This document shows, in pieces, positions 54,839 to 63,913 of a DNA stretch of 64,000 bases. Under the pieces are notes generated by a model. The model did not search any database and was not told the origin of the DNA. It saw only the letters and a list, made by a program, of their open reading frames with translations. This DNA comes from Rufibacter latericius (GTDB lineage Bacteria; Bacteroidota; Bacteroidia; Cytophagales; Hymenobacteraceae). The DNA lies in the NCBI RefSeq assembly GCF_003721515.1, contig NZ_RJJD01000001.1:186001-250000 (forward strand), written 5' to 3'. The first letter of the stretch is position 1. Each line of letters opens with the position of its first letter. The translations under genes were made by a program, and so were the position numbers.

Positions 54839-55975
54839 ATGAAGATTGGAATTGTATGCTACCCTACGTTTGGCGGTAGCGGAGTGGTGGCCACAGAGTT
54901 GGGTAAAGCCTTGGCGCAGAAAGGGCATAAGGTGCATTTTATCACCTACAGCCAACCCGCCCGTCTGGACCACTTCAACGAGAACCTGTTTTACCACGAA
55001 GTCAACATTCCCAATTACCCGCTGTTCCAGTATCCGCCGTATGAACTGGCTTTGGCCAGCAAGATGGTAGACATCGTGCAGTATGAGAAACTGGACGTGT
55101 TGCACGTGCACTATGCCATTCCCCACGCTTCGGCAGCGTATATGGCTAAACAGATTCTGCTCACCAAAGGCATCCAGATTCCGGTTATCACTACCCTGCA
55201 CGGCACCGATATCACCCTGGTGGGCAAAGACGCGTCTTACGAGCCGGTGGTGACCTTCAGCATCAACCAGTCAGACGCAGTCACCTCCGTGTCTGAAGAC
55301 CTCAAGAAAGAAACCTACGAGTATTTCCCCATTGACAAGGAGATTGTGGTCATCCCCAACTTCATCAACCTGGAACGGTTCCAGAAACAGCGTAAAGACC
55401 ATTTCAAGTCAGCCATTGCACCGTTCGGCGAGAAACTGCTGGTGCACACCTCCAACTTCAGGGGCGTGAAACGGATAGGCGACATCATTAAGATATTTGC
55501 CAAGGTACGCGAGCAGATGCCGTCAAAGCTGATTCTGGTAGGGGACGGACCGGAGCGCCCTAAAATGGAGAACCTCTGCCGCAAGCTGGGCATCTGGCCC
55601 GATGTGCGTTTCCTGGGCAAGCTGGAAGCCGTGGAAGAACTCCTTTCCATTGCCGATGTCTTCCTGATGCCCTCCGAGAAAGAGAGTTTCGGGTTGGCGG
55701 CTTTGGAAGCAATGGCCTGCGAGGTTCCCGTGATCTCTTCCAACGCCGGCGGATTGCCTGAGCTGAACGTGCACGGCGTAACTGGATTCGTGAGCAACGT
55801 GGGCGACGTGAAAGACATGGTCAAAAACACGCTCTTCCTCCTGCAAGACGATCAGTTGCCTACTTTCAAAGCCAACGCCCTGGCTCGTGCCAAGGAGTTT
55901 GAGATAGGCAAGATCGTGCCCATGTACGAGGAAGTCTACCAACAGGCCGCCGAGGCCGTGCGCACGCACGTTTAA
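54839..55975 (+). CDS. bshA: N-acetyl-alpha-D-glucosaminyl L-malate synthase (BshA)
   Basis: GT4 glycosyltransferase that joins UDP-GlcNAc with L-malate, the first step of bacillithiol synthesis; 378 residues. The opening MKIGIVCYPTFGGSGVVATE and HVHYAIPHASAAYMAKQIL are characteristic, as are TLHGTDITLVG, SNFRGVKRIGDI and the nucleotide-sugar motif PSEKESFGLAALEAMACEVP. It lies 23 bp after the GH3 fusion gene and is probably co-transcribed. BshB and BshC are not in this window. Confidence 0.94.
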   Translation: MKIGIVCYPTFGGSGVVATELGKALAQKGHKVHFITYSQPARLDHFNENLFYHEVNIPNYPLFQYPPYELALASKMVDIVQYEKLDVLHVHYAIPHASAAYMAKQILLTKGIQIPVITTLHGTDITLVGKDASYEPVVTFSINQSDAVTSVSEDLKKETYEYFPIDKEIVVIPNFINLERFQKQRKDHFKSAIAPFGEKLLVHTSNFRGVKRIGDIIKIFAKVREQMPSKLILVGDGPERPKMENLCRKLGIWPDVRFLGKLEAVEELLSIADVFLMPSEKESFGLAALEAMACEVPVISSNAGGLPELNVHGVTGFVSNVGDVKDMVKNTLFLLQDDQLPTFKANALARAKEFEIGKIVPMYEEVYQQAAEAVRTHV

Positions 55976-56009
55976 AGAACCTTTTCCCTTTTAAGAAAGA
56001 TATTCAAAA

Positions 56010-56051
56010 GCTGTTTCGGGGCTGTTTTACCTGAAACAGCCCCGAAACAGC
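56010..56051 (+). terminator. Perfect GTTTTAGGCC-family hairpin after bshA
   Basis: GCTGTTTCGGGGCTGTTT (56010-56027) pairs perfectly with 56034-56051 around six bases. The A/T flank is weak, so termination is not certain. Confidence 0.75.
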
Positions 56052-56081
56052 GGTTACACTACGGCCATTAACGAGAACGCC

Positions 56082-56660
56082 ATGCACTTTGAAAAACCAC
56101 ACCACTCAGAAGAGAACCCCTGGAAAACGTTAGAGTCTAAACCCATCTACAGCAATCCCTGGATCAGCGTGCGCGAGGAGCAGGTGATCAACCCGGGGGG
56201 TGGCAGGGGCATCTACGGCGTGGTTTCCATGAAAAACAAGGCAATCGGGATTATCCCGATCGATGACGAGGGCAATACCTGGCTCGTGGGACAGTACCGC
56301 TACACGGTGAACGAGTATTCCTGGGAGATTCCCATGGGCGGAGGTCCGGTTGGGATTGATCCGCTGGAATCCGCGAAGCGCGAGCTGAAGGAGGAAACCG
56401 GCTTCACTGCCGCCGAGTGGACGAACATAGGCCGCATCCATACCTCCAACTCGGTGACCGATGAGGAAGGCTTTATTTTCCTGGCCGAGGAACTGACCGC
56501 CGGCGAGACCGAGTTTGAAGAAACTGAAGATCTGAAAATCTGGAAGTTACCCCTGCACGAGGCGGTGCGCATGGCCATGGACAGCGAGATCACGGATGCC
56601 ATCAGCATTGCCGGTCTGCTTAAAGCCGAGAAGATCCTTTTAACCCGCCGGCCTAAATAA
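56082..56660 (+). CDS. NUDIX hydrolase (ADP-ribose pyrophosphatase-like)
   Basis: 192 residues. The Nudix box is at about 87-108 (GGGPVGIDPLESAKRELKEE, then TGF), with RELKEETG as the metal-binding core. The strand before it, NEYSWEIPMGG, and the later EEGFIFLAEELTAGETEFEE fit the ADP-ribose/NDP-sugar group. It cleaves nucleoside-diphosphate compounds to two monophosphates; the exact substrate is unknown. It stands between two family hairpins, so it is likely a single-gene unit. Confidence 0.88.
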   Translation: MHFEKPHHSEENPWKTLESKPIYSNPWISVREEQVINPGGGRGIYGVVSMKNKAIGIIPIDDEGNTWLVGQYRYTVNEYSWEIPMGGGPVGIDPLESAKRELKEETGFTAAEWTNIGRIHTSNSVTDEEGFIFLAEELTAGETEFEETEDLKIWKLPLHEAVRMAMDSEITDAISIAGLLKAEKILLTRRPK

Positions 56661-56699
56661 CCACCCCTAATTGGCACTAAGTCAAGGCAGAACGCGTTT

Positions 56700-56741
56700 G
56701 CCGTTTTGAAGCCGTTTTCCTGGAAACAGGGCCAAAACGGC
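56700..56741 (+). terminator. GTTTTAGGCC-family hairpin after the NUDIX gene
   Basis: The outer GCCGTTTTG/CAAAACGGC and inner GTTTTCC/GGAAAC pair; the middle is diverged. It starts about 40 bp after the stop. Confidence 0.7.
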
Positions 56742-56780
56742 TTTACGGTAGGCACGTGTGGTGCTTTTCTTATTAATTCG

Positions 56781-56788
56781 TAATTTTG
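56781..56788 (+). promoter_or_regulatory. TAnnTTTG box before plsC
   Basis: TAATTTTG is an exact -7 match ending 6 bp before the ATG at 56795, so if used the transcript would have almost no leader. Confidence 0.35.
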
Positions 56789-56794
56789 GAAAAG

Positions 56795-57589
56795 ATGAAC
56801 AGGTTAAAAGGAATCGGCAAAAAGGCATATTCGGTGTGGTGTACCGCTTGGTTTGTATTACCGTTTCTCACCTCGTACCCTTTGTTCCGGGTGCTGATCG
56901 CCAAACCCAACCGCCTGAAGCATGCCCACCACCTGAACCGCCTTTGGTCCAAGTTCCAGCTGCGTATGTACCTGATGCCGGTGACGGTAAAAGGCCTGGA
57001 GCAACTGAACCCCAACCAGAAATACGTGTTCGCGCCGAACCACAGCTCGTACATTGACATCCCCATGATCCTGGCCGCCGTACCGGGCTTCCTCAATTTC
57101 GTGGGCAAGAAATCATTGACCAAAGTGCCGCTGTGGGGAAGGATCTATGACGCGCTGTACATCTCGGTGGACCGCGACAGCCCCATCAGCAGTGCCAAAG
57201 CCTATATTGCCAGCAAGCAAAGTCTGGAGGCGGGCCGCAGTATCGTGATTTTCCCCGAAGGCAAGATTTCGCCGGAATCGGGCCGCAAACTGTTGCCGTT
57301 CAAGGACGGTCCGTTCAAGCTGGCCATTGAGAAACAGGTGCCCATTGTGCCCATTACCATGCCGTACAACCACCTGTTCCTGCCCGATGTAAAGGGCAAA
57401 CTCATCATCCGGTACCATCCGCTGGAGATGATTATCCATCCACCTATTTCCACTGAAGGATTGACCATGCAGGACCTGGAGTTCCTGAAAAACCAAACCT
57501 TCACCATCATTCAAGAGACCTTAGATCAGAAAAACCATGAGCACCAACATAGAAACCTTACGCCAGCTGGCGCACTTAGCCCGGCTTGA
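56795..57589 (+). CDS. plsC: 1-acyl-sn-glycerol-3-phosphate acyltransferase (PlsC)
   Basis: Membrane-bound acyltransferase that makes phosphatidic acid; 264 residues. A hydrophobic N-terminal segment (about 12-32) is followed by the HX4D motif in APNHSSYIDIPM, then FVGKKSLTKVPLWGR, the glycerophosphate motif VIFPEGKISPE, and VPIVPITMPYN. ATG 56795 is preferred over TTG 56786. Its last 53 bases overlap the start of gatC in another frame, so the final ~17 residues (HQHRNLTPAGALSPA) are not conserved in character. Confidence 0.9.
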   Translation: MNRLKGIGKKAYSVWCTAWFVLPFLTSYPLFRVLIAKPNRLKHAHHLNRLWSKFQLRMYLMPVTVKGLEQLNPNQKYVFAPNHSSYIDIPMILAAVPGFLNFVGKKSLTKVPLWGRIYDALYISVDRDSPISSAKAYIASKQSLEAGRSIVIFPEGKISPESGRKLLPFKDGPFKLAIEKQVPIVPITMPYNHLFLPDVKGKLIIRYHPLEMIIHPPISTEGLTMQDLEFLKNQTFTIIQETLDQKNHEHQHRNLTPAGALSPA

Positions 57590-57824
57590 GTTTGACGAGA
57601 CCAAAGAGCAGGAAATGCTCAAAGACCTGAACAACATCCTGGACTGGGTAGACCAACTGCGCCAGCTAGACACTCAAAATGTGGAACCTCTCATCCATAT
57701 CTCCGAGGAGTTGAACGTGATGCGCGAAGATGCCGCCCAGAACACTGTGCGCCACGAAGATGCCTTAAAGCTGGCTCCGCGGAAAGATTCAGATTATTTC
57801 CGGGTTCCTAAAGTACTGGAGTAA
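57537..57824 (+). CDS. gatC: Asp/Glu-tRNA amidotransferase subunit C
   Basis: Small subunit of GatCAB, which amidates mischarged Glu-tRNA(Gln) and Asp-tRNA(Asn); 95 residues. The opening NIETLRQLAHLARLEFDETK, the helix DLNNILDWVDQLRQLDTQNV, EPLIH, and MREDAAQNTVRHEDALKLAP are textbook GatC. It begins inside plsC (53-bp overlap) and ends six bases before the next gene. gatA and gatB are not nearby. Confidence 0.94.
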   Translation: MSTNIETLRQLAHLARLEFDETKEQEMLKDLNNILDWVDQLRQLDTQNVEPLIHISEELNVMREDAAQNTVRHEDALKLAPRKDSDYFRVPKVLE

Positions 57825-57830
57825 GCCTGG

Positions 57831-60800
57831 ATGAAGCTTTTTTCGTTCTGGCCCCAGGTGGAACCTGGCCGCCGATTCCTGTATTCCCTTCTTGTTCTAT
57901 TAGCGCTGATTGCCGTCGCCTTTGGGGTGTACGGCTTTTTGCATGGGCAGCAAACCGTATTCCCGCTGGAGAAACAGGCTGAGCTATTCCCTGCTGAAGC
58001 CCATCTGGATTCTGCCACTCCCTTGCTCACGCCCATGCGGGTGGAGGTGAATGCCTACCTGGTCACGGAGCGCTACGCCATTGGCGACATGCAGCTTCCG
58101 CTGTGGGCCACCTTGGTCTATTTTGCGGGTTTGGCCGTGGCTCTCACCTTCTTCTGGACGCTAGCCAGCACCTTGAAACGGATTCCGTATTACGCAGCCG
58201 TAACGTTGGGCATGCTCTGGCTCTCTACCTTCAACCTGGATTTACTGGGCATTTTCTCAGAAACGAGCCGAATCCTGCTCATCATCGCCCTGGGTACTTT
58301 GGGTGCCGGGAGCTTCCTGTTTCAGGCATTCTGGACGCGGGTTTCTTTCCTGGGTCGGTTTCTGTTCTTCAGCATCCTGATCACAGTCATGTGCCTGGCA
58401 CTTTTCCATTTCTCCCCGCTGCCGGCACCGCTTACCGCCTTACACGTGGTAAATTACAGCACCTTGGCCAGCTTTGTGGCAGCCGTCCTGTTCATGGTCT
58501 TGGTGGCCTACGAGAACCTGCACGGGTTGCTTTGGTTCAACACGCAGGCCCAGCAGCCGCAGCGCAGGTTTGGACTGGTGCAGTTTGTGCTCATCAGTGC
58601 CTTGTATCTGGGCAACCTGTTGCTGTTGTATCTGCGCCAGACGGGCATGATCCAATTTGAGTTCACCGGCCTGGATGCCCTGCTCGTGTTCCTGATCTCC
58701 GCTTTGGTAGGACTTTGGGGCCTGAAACAGCGGCAAGGGCAATACACCCGTTTTTTCCGGTTCGAGACGGAGGCAGCACCGCTGTACCTGGTACTGGCTT
58801 TGCTCACGTTCCTGAACCTGGGCTACGCGCTTATGATGGCCAATGACCCGTTGGTGCAAGCCTATAGAAGTGCCGTCATTCTGACCCATCTGGCCTACGG
58901 TGTGGCCTTCTTTATCTACGTCCTGGTGAATTTCGGGCCGTTGATCAAGCAGAAGTTACGGGTGTTCAAAGTAGTGTATGACCCACGCCAGTTGCCGTAC
59001 TTCACCGTGTACCTGATGGGAACGGTGCTCCTGGTGGTTATGCTGATTCGGAGCCAGTACGCCTTATATTTTCAGCACCAGGCGGGTTACTTTAACTACT
59101 TGGGCGACCTCTACCGGCAAACGGAGGAGCAGCCGCTGCTGGCTGAGCAGTTCTACAACGAGGCTAGCATCCAGTCCCGAAACAACCAACGCTCCAGCTT
59201 CTCCTTAGCTGATATGTACCACCAAGGCGGCAGCCGTACCCTGGAGATGCACCGCTTGCAGGAAGCATTGGATAGAAGACCTTCACCGGAAGGCTACCTT
59301 CGCCTAGCCAATCTTTTCACGTCCTCGTCTGATCTGTTTGACCACTTGAAAGTGATGCAGGAAGCGGTAAAAGCTTTCCCTACCAACGCTCCGCTTCTCA
59401 ACAACCTGGGGTTGCTGTACGGCACCACCGCCTTCACCGATTCGGCCGGCTTCTACCTAGATGCCGCCTTAGCCCAGAGCCAGGAACCTGAAGTCATTCA
59501 AGCAAACCAATTGGCATTCTTAGCTAGCCACAAATTCCCGAAGCAAGCGAAAGAGTTTGCCAGTCAATACGCCACAGGCACTTACGGCCCTTTACTCACG
59601 AACCGGCTAGCCATTTCACTGACGCTGGGAGGACCTAAACCGCAAAATCTTCCGGCCCTGCCGCAGGACAGTGCTCTGAGTACCCAAACCTTTGCGCACT
59701 TTTACAACCGTCAGCTTTTCGCGGACAGTCCTAAAGACAGCACTGCCACATTTTCTCGTTTGAACACCTTGCTCCGCCAAGAGGAAAACCAACCGTTCCT
59801 GGATGACCTGACTCTGACCAAAGCATTGTTGCTCAAGCAAGGCAATATTTCTGTACCTCAACCGGGGCAAGCCAAAACCGTCCTTGAGACCTTAGCGGCC
59901 AATAGCGGAGGTGCAGCCGGGTATTATTATGACATTTTGGGCCAGTGGATGATGCAGGGCAAACTGTACCCTTTGGCAGCCGACTATTTTCAGAAGGCCC
60001 GTCAGGCTGGCTACCGCGATGCCCACTTGCATGCGGTGATCGCCTCAGCTTTGGCAGGGAATTACGGGCAAGCCACCGAAGTTGCTTTAGGCGCTTCTGA
60101 TTTCCCGGATGTAGGCCAGCGGAAAGCCGCTACCCAGATTGCCATTGTCACGCAAATGTCTGCGGAGCAAGCCGTCAACTCCCCTGATTCTCTCAAAGTA
60201 CAGTTTCTGCAATTGAAAGCGGCAACGTTGCCCCTGGACCAGGTTGAGAAAGTTGCCAACGCCATCACCACCCCGGCTTTGGCGCCGGTAGCAGCTTTGC
60301 CGCTGGTGGCCCGGTATCTCCAGGAAAACAATTTCAACACGGCCCAGAACCTGCTGAGCATCCATTTTCCGGCTGATTTCGCGAAAAACGGCCTAAAATC
60401 GGAGGCGAATACGTTGCAAGCGGAACTGTGGTGGAGAACCCAGAAAGGGGAGCAGCTAAGCAACGAATTGTCCAGACTCTATTTCACCAAGGCAGAAGCG
60501 GGCACCAGACTTTATTACCAGGCTTTGCTGGCCCAGCGTAATAATAATGCCAAAGCCGCGACTAATCTATTCAACCAGCTCCTGCAGCGGGCACCGTGGT
60601 CTGAAAGTGGGCAATTGGCTGCCGCCGATTTCTTTGTAGCCCAGAAGCAGCCCATGCGGGCATATGACCTTCTGCTGGAAGGCATCGGGTACAATCCTAC
60701 CTCGGTGGCGTTGCGAAAAGCGTACGTGAAAGTGGCCTTGAACCAAGGGCTGCGCGACTACGCCCTACAGGGTCTGGAGCAATTGCAACCTTTGGTAAGT

Positions 60801-60881
60801 CCTCAGGAATACCTTACTTTTAGAAAAGAAATAGAGCCCCAATTGCAGGCCAGCGAGGCGCTTCTGCAGGAATGGCAATAA
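57831..60881 (+). CDS. Large membrane protein with 11 helices and a TPR domain
   Basis: 1016 residues that I cannot assign to a named family. The first ~410 hold about eleven hydrophobic segments (such as [60 protein letters not shown]). From about 420 to the end, TPR-like helix pairs run ([60 protein letters not shown]). It is not an FtsX/MacB-type permease. It lies between gatC (6 bp) and a LolD/MacB-type ATPase (10 bp), which may mean joint function or just an operon. It probably lies in the inner membrane with the TPR part exposed for protein binding. Confidence 0.75.
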   Translation: MKLFSFWPQVEPGRRFLYSLLVLLALIAVAFGVYGFLHGQQTVFPLEKQAELFPAEAHLDSATPLLTPMRVEVNAYLVTERYAIGDMQLPLWATLVYFAGLAVALTFFWTLASTLKRIPYYAAVTLGMLWLSTFNLDLLGIFSETSRILLIIALGTLGAGSFLFQAFWTRVSFLGRFLFFSILITVMCLALFHFSPLPAPLTALHVVNYSTLASFVAAVLFMVLVAYENLHGLLWFNTQAQQPQRRFGLVQFVLISALYLGNLLLLYLRQTGMIQFEFTGLDALLVFLISALVGLWGLKQRQGQYTRFFRFETEAAPLYLVLALLTFLNLGYALMMANDPLVQAYRSAVILTHLAYGVAFFIYVLVNFGPLIKQKLRVFKVVYDPRQLPYFTVYLMGTVLLVVMLIRSQYALYFQHQAGYFNYLGDLYRQTEEQPLLAEQFYNEASIQSRNNQRSSFSLADMYHQGGSRTLEMHRLQEALDRRPSPEGYLRLANLFTSSSDLFDHLKVMQEAVKAFPTNAPLLNNLGLLYGTTAFTDSAGFYLDAALAQSQEPEVIQANQLAFLASHKFPKQAKEFASQYATGTYGPLLTNRLAISLTLGGPKPQNLPALPQDSALSTQTFAHFYNRQLFADSPKDSTATFSRLNTLLRQEENQPFLDDLTLTKALLLKQGNISVPQPGQAKTVLETLAANSGGAAGYYYDILGQWMMQGKLYPLAADYFQKARQAGYRDAHLHAVIASALAGNYGQATEVALGASDFPDVGQRKAATQIAIVTQMSAEQAVNSPDSLKVQFLQLKAATLPLDQVEKVANAITTPALAPVAALPLVARYLQENNFNTAQNLLSIHFPADFAKNGLKSEANTLQAELWWRTQKGEQLSNELSRLYFTKAEAGTRLYYQALLAQRNNNAKAATNLFNQLLQRAPWSESGQLAAADFFVAQKQPMRAYDLLLEGIGYNPTSVALRKAYVKVALNQGLRDYALQGLEQLQPLVSPQEYLTFRKEIEPQLQASEALLQEWQ

Positions 60882-60891
60882 CCTCAGCCAT

Positions 60892-61626
60892 ATGAGCACC
60901 ATCATCAAAACCGAAGATATTTCCAGGATGTACCAGATGGGGACTGAAACCATTCATGCCCTTCGGTCTATTTCCATTGAAATTAAAAGAGGCGAGTATG
61001 TGGCGTTCATGGGGCCATCGGGGTCGGGTAAATCCACGCTCATGAATATCGTGGGTTGCCTGGACACGCCTACCTCTGGCACGTACATCCTCAATGGAAA
61101 CGATGTCAGCAACATGGCAGACAATGAGCTGGCTACGGTGCGTAACAAGGAGATTGGGTTCGTGTTCCAGACGTTCAACCTGCTGCCTCGCTCTTCTTCG
61201 TTAGACAATGTGGCGCTGCCGCTGGTGTATGCCGGTTACGGAAAATCTGAGCGCGAAGAACGGGCCATGGCTGCTTTAGACAGCGTAGGCCTGGGCTCCA
61301 GGGCCAAACACAAACCCAACGAACTCTCGGGCGGTCAGCGTCAACGTGTGGCCATCGCCCGTGCCCTGGTGAACGACCCAAGTATTATCCTGGCAGATGA
61401 ACCCACCGGTAACCTGGACACCAAAACTTCCTACGAGATCATGGGGTTATTTGAGGCCCTGCACGCCAAAGGAAACACCATCATCATGGTTACCCACGAG
61501 GACGACATCGCGCATTATGCCCACCGTATTGTGCGCCTGCGTGACGGCCTCATTGAATCTGATGAACTAAACCAGAACATTACGGTTCCTGCCCTGAAAG
61601 CGGCCGCTTTGAATATCTCCGAATGA
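60892..61626 (+). CDS. ABC transporter ATP-binding protein (LolD/MacB type)
   Basis: 244 residues. Walker [14 protein letters not shown]-loop [10 protein letters not shown], signature [15 protein letters not shown], Walker [13 protein letters not shown] and the H-loop [13 protein letters not shown] are all intact. The branch ([19 protein letters not shown]) is that of ATPases which pair with FtsX-like permeases such as MacB, LolE or FtsX. No such permease is encoded in this window; the preceding gene encodes an unrelated multi-helix TPR protein. Its stop overlaps the next start by four bases (ATGA). Confidence 0.93.
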   Translation: MSTIIKTEDISRMYQMGTETIHALRSISIEIKRGEYVAFMGPSGSGKSTLMNIVGCLDTPTSGTYILNGNDVSNMADNELATVRNKEIGFVFQTFNLLPRSSSLDNVALPLVYAGYGKSEREERAMAALDSVGLGSRAKHKPNELSGGQRQRVAIARALVNDPSIILADEPTGNLDTKTSYEIMGLFEALHAKGNTIIMVTHEDDIAHYAHRIVRLRDGLIESDELNQNITVPALKAAALNISE

Positions 61627-62174
61627 AAATCTACACCAAAACCGGTGATAAAGGTGAGACATCCCTTATTGGCGGTACCCGCGTAAAGAAATCACATCTG
61701 CGTATTGAGGCTTACGGCACCGTAGACGAGCTGAACTCCTTCATAGGGGTGGTCCGGGACCAGGAGGTAAACCAGAAACGCCAGCCACTTTTCTCCGAGA
61801 TCCAGGACCGTTTGTTCACCATCGGGTCTACCTTGGCCACTGATCCGGTGAAAGAAGGAAAAGTCCACACCCCAGACCTGCACCAAAGTGACATTCAACT
61901 GCTGGAAGACCAGATGGACGTTTTAGACGAAATGTTACCCCCGCTGCGTAACTTCATTCTACCCGGTGGCCATCCGGCGGTCTCGTTCTGCCACGTAGCC
62001 CGTACTGTCTGTCGGCGGGCCGAGCGCCTGGTCATTGCCTTGCAGGAAGAGTCGCACGTAGATGACCTGGTGGTGCAGTACCTCAACCGGCTCTCAGATT
62101 TCCTCTTTGTGCTGAGCCGCGCCAACGGTTTTGAATTAGGAGTAAAAGAAATAACTTGGAAGCCTCGTATGTGA
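61623..62174 (+). CDS. Cob(I)yrinic acid a,c-diamide adenosyltransferase (PduO type)
   Basis: Transfers the adenosyl group of ATP to cob(I)alamin to make coenzyme B12; 183 residues. Motifs: [20 protein letters not shown] (ATP site), [36 protein letters not shown] and [10 protein letters not shown], and [13 protein letters not shown] at the end. It overlaps the ABC ATPase gene by ATGA and is co-translated. Its stop lies inside the hairpin at 62160-62179. A BtuF-like protein is encoded at 3.5 kb, without visible linkage. Confidence 0.95.
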   Translation: MKIYTKTGDKGETSLIGGTRVKKSHLRIEAYGTVDELNSFIGVVRDQEVNQKRQPLFSEIQDRLFTIGSTLATDPVKEGKVHTPDLHQSDIQLLEDQMDVLDEMLPPLRNFILPGGHPAVSFCHVARTVCRRAERLVIALQEESHVDDLVVQYLNRLSDFLFVLSRANGFELGVKEITWKPRM

Positions 62175-62179
62175 GGCTT
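62160..62179 (+). terminator. Short terminator after the adenosyltransferase
   Basis: AAGCCTC pairs with GAGGCTT around six bases and is followed by TTTTTTT; it overlaps the stop codon. Confidence 0.75.
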
Positions 62180-62234
62180 TTTTTATTCAGAATTGCCAGA
62201 ATTGCGTATAATCCTTAGTCATATCACCAAACCT

Positions 62235-63305
62235 ATGCAAACCGAATCCATTTCTATCCATACCACCGTTACCACCGCTAGTCAATTAGCCGATCTTGAC
62301 CTTGAGAACCTGCAGTTCGGGAAAGTTTTCGCCGATCACATGTTGGAGGTTGATTTCAAGGACGGTGCCTGGCAACAGCCACGAATTCTCCCCTACGGTC
62401 CCATTGAGTTGAGTCCGGCTACCGCCGCGCTGCACTATGGCCAAGCCATGTTTGAAGGGATGAAAGCCTATAAAACCCCTGAAGGGAAAGTGGTGCTGTT
62501 CCGGCCGCAGGACAACTGGGCCAGGATGAACAAATCGGCTGTTCGGTTGTGCATGCCGGAGATCCCCGAAGACATTTTCATGGATGGCCTGAAACAACTC
62601 GTCGCCCTGGATGCTGATTGGGTTCCGCAGCGCCCCGGTTATTCTTTGTACATCCGTCCGTTCATGTTCGGGTCTGAAGGGTTGTTGGGGGTTCGTCCGG
62701 CCACGGAATACAAGTTCATTATCTTCTGCAGCCCCGCCAGCGGCTATTACGCTGAGCCGGTGCGCGTGAAGATTGAAGAACACTACACCCGCGCCGTAGA
62801 AGGCGGATTTGGTTTCGCGAAAGCAGCTGGTAACTACGGAGGTTCTTTGCTGCCCGCCAAACTGGCCCACGAAGAAGGCTACCACCAAATAATCTGGACC
62901 GATGGCCGCGAGCACAACTACATAGAGGAATCTGGCACCATGAACGTGATGTTCGTGATTGACGGCACCTTGGTAACGCCAGCCCTAAGCACCTCCATCC
63001 TGGCTGGTATCACCCGCGACAGCGTGCTGCAACTGGCCCGCGACTGGGGCGTTCCCGTAGAAGAAAGACGCATCAAAGTGCAGGAGATCGCCGATGCCTA
63101 CAAAGCTGGTAAACTGCAGGACGCCTTCGGGACCGGTACCGCTGCCACCATCGCCCACATTAAATCCATCACCTTCAGAGGAGAGGAAATGATGTTACCA
63201 CCGGTGGCTGATCGTACGCTTTCAAACAAGATTGCCACTGAGCTGGATAACATCCGCTACGGATTGTCGCCTGATCCACATGGATGGGTAGTTCCCGTGG
63301 TGTAA
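62235..63305 (+). CDS. ilvE: Branched-chain amino acid aminotransferase
   Basis: PLP enzyme of fold type IV that exchanges amino groups between Leu/Ile/Val and 2-oxoglutarate; 356 residues from ATG 62235 (the TTG at 62193 lies in the terminator region). It is the longer (eukaryote-like) form: FGKVFADHMLEVDFKDGAWQ, LHYGQAMFEGMKAYKTPEG, LYIRPFMFGSEGLLGV, the PLP Lys expected in GFAKAAGNYGGSLLPAKLA, EESGTMNVMFVI, and GTGTAATIAHIKSI. It is a single gene ending in a family hairpin with a T-run. Confidence 0.95.
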   Translation: MQTESISIHTTVTTASQLADLDLENLQFGKVFADHMLEVDFKDGAWQQPRILPYGPIELSPATAALHYGQAMFEGMKAYKTPEGKVVLFRPQDNWARMNKSAVRLCMPEIPEDIFMDGLKQLVALDADWVPQRPGYSLYIRPFMFGSEGLLGVRPATEYKFIIFCSPASGYYAEPVRVKIEEHYTRAVEGGFGFAKAAGNYGGSLLPAKLAHEEGYHQIIWTDGREHNYIEESGTMNVMFVIDGTLVTPALSTSILAGITRDSVLQLARDWGVPVEERRIKVQEIADAYKAGKLQDAFGTGTAATIAHIKSITFRGEEMMLPPVADRTLSNKIATELDNIRYGLSPDPHGWVVPVV

Positions 63306-63326
63306 TCTTTGAGTTAAATTTCTTTG

Positions 63327-63370
63327 ATCCGTTTCGGGGTTGTTTTCTGTAAAACGGCCTTGAAACGGAT
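63327..63370 (+). terminator. GTTTTAGGCC-family terminator after ilvE
   Basis: ATCCGTTTCGGGGTTGTTTT (63327-63346) pairs fully with 63351-63370 if G-U pairs are allowed, around CTGT, and runs into eight T residues. Confidence 0.9.
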
Positions 63371-63471
63371 TTTTTTTGATGTTTGTGCATGCAGTTGGCT
63401 TGTTCTGGCGAAAGTCCGTTCTTTTCGTGAGTGCATGAATTTTAATGTTTCATAGCTAGGCTCCGAGCGTT

Positions 63472-63509
63472 CACAGCTGCGAGACCCCGCCTTCCGCCCT
63501 CGCGCTGTG
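63472..63509. repeat. GC-rich stem-loop patch
   Basis: CACAGC-T-GCGAG pairs with CTCGC-GCTGTG around a 15-base C-rich loop. GC content contrasts with the spacer around it. It might be part of a dispersed repeat, but only one copy is in the window. Confidence 0.45.
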
Positions 63510-63862
63510 CCAGCTTCCTTTGCTCCTTGCAGTCGCAATGCCTATCGGCACCGGAACCTGCCTAGGCGCTCACCCGAAAGTTTAGAAACAGAGGGGTGCA
63601 GGAGAAAGGCAATCCTTTTCTGTTCCTTATAATATGATAATATGGTTCAAGTCTGCGACCTGGACCTAAATGACCTGCGGTTAGCAAAGCTGTGAGGCAA
63701 GAGTCTCAAATATGCGTCCCTGTAATTTTACGATGCCTAATTATGCCCTTAGCCTTATCACCAATAACATAAACGGCACCTACTTTCTACAATAAAACAT
63801 CGTTCATAGGCTACTCGGCTACCACTTTACCAACCTTTTCAGCCTTCTTTCCTTATAACTAG

Positions 63863-63870
63863 TATCTTTG
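63863..63870 (+). promoter_or_regulatory. TAnnTTTG -7 box before prfB
   Basis: TATCTTTG, an exact -7 match, 43 bp before the prfB ATG. No clear -33 partner is seen. Confidence 0.55.
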
Positions 63871-63913
63871 CAAAAACGGCTAATTCCCCAAATTAAGATT
63901 AGCACATCCTGAT

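Larger units (their letters stand above)
63306..63913. other. Gene-free region before prfB
   Basis: 608 bp. It holds the ilvE terminator, a GC-rich stem-loop patch (63472-63509) in AT-rich surroundings, and a TATCTTTG box (63863-63870) for prfB. The minus-strand ORF 63314-63538 is not supported as a gene. Confidence 0.5.

Noticed and set aside
63314-63538. 74-codon minus-strand ORF
   Set aside because: It overlaps the ilvE terminator and the GC-rich stem-loop patch, and its composition looks like translated structured DNA.
63643-63652. GGTTCAAGTC, resembling a tRNA T-loop
   Set aside because: The flanking bases do not form a T-stem, and no acceptor or anticodon arm can be built upstream.
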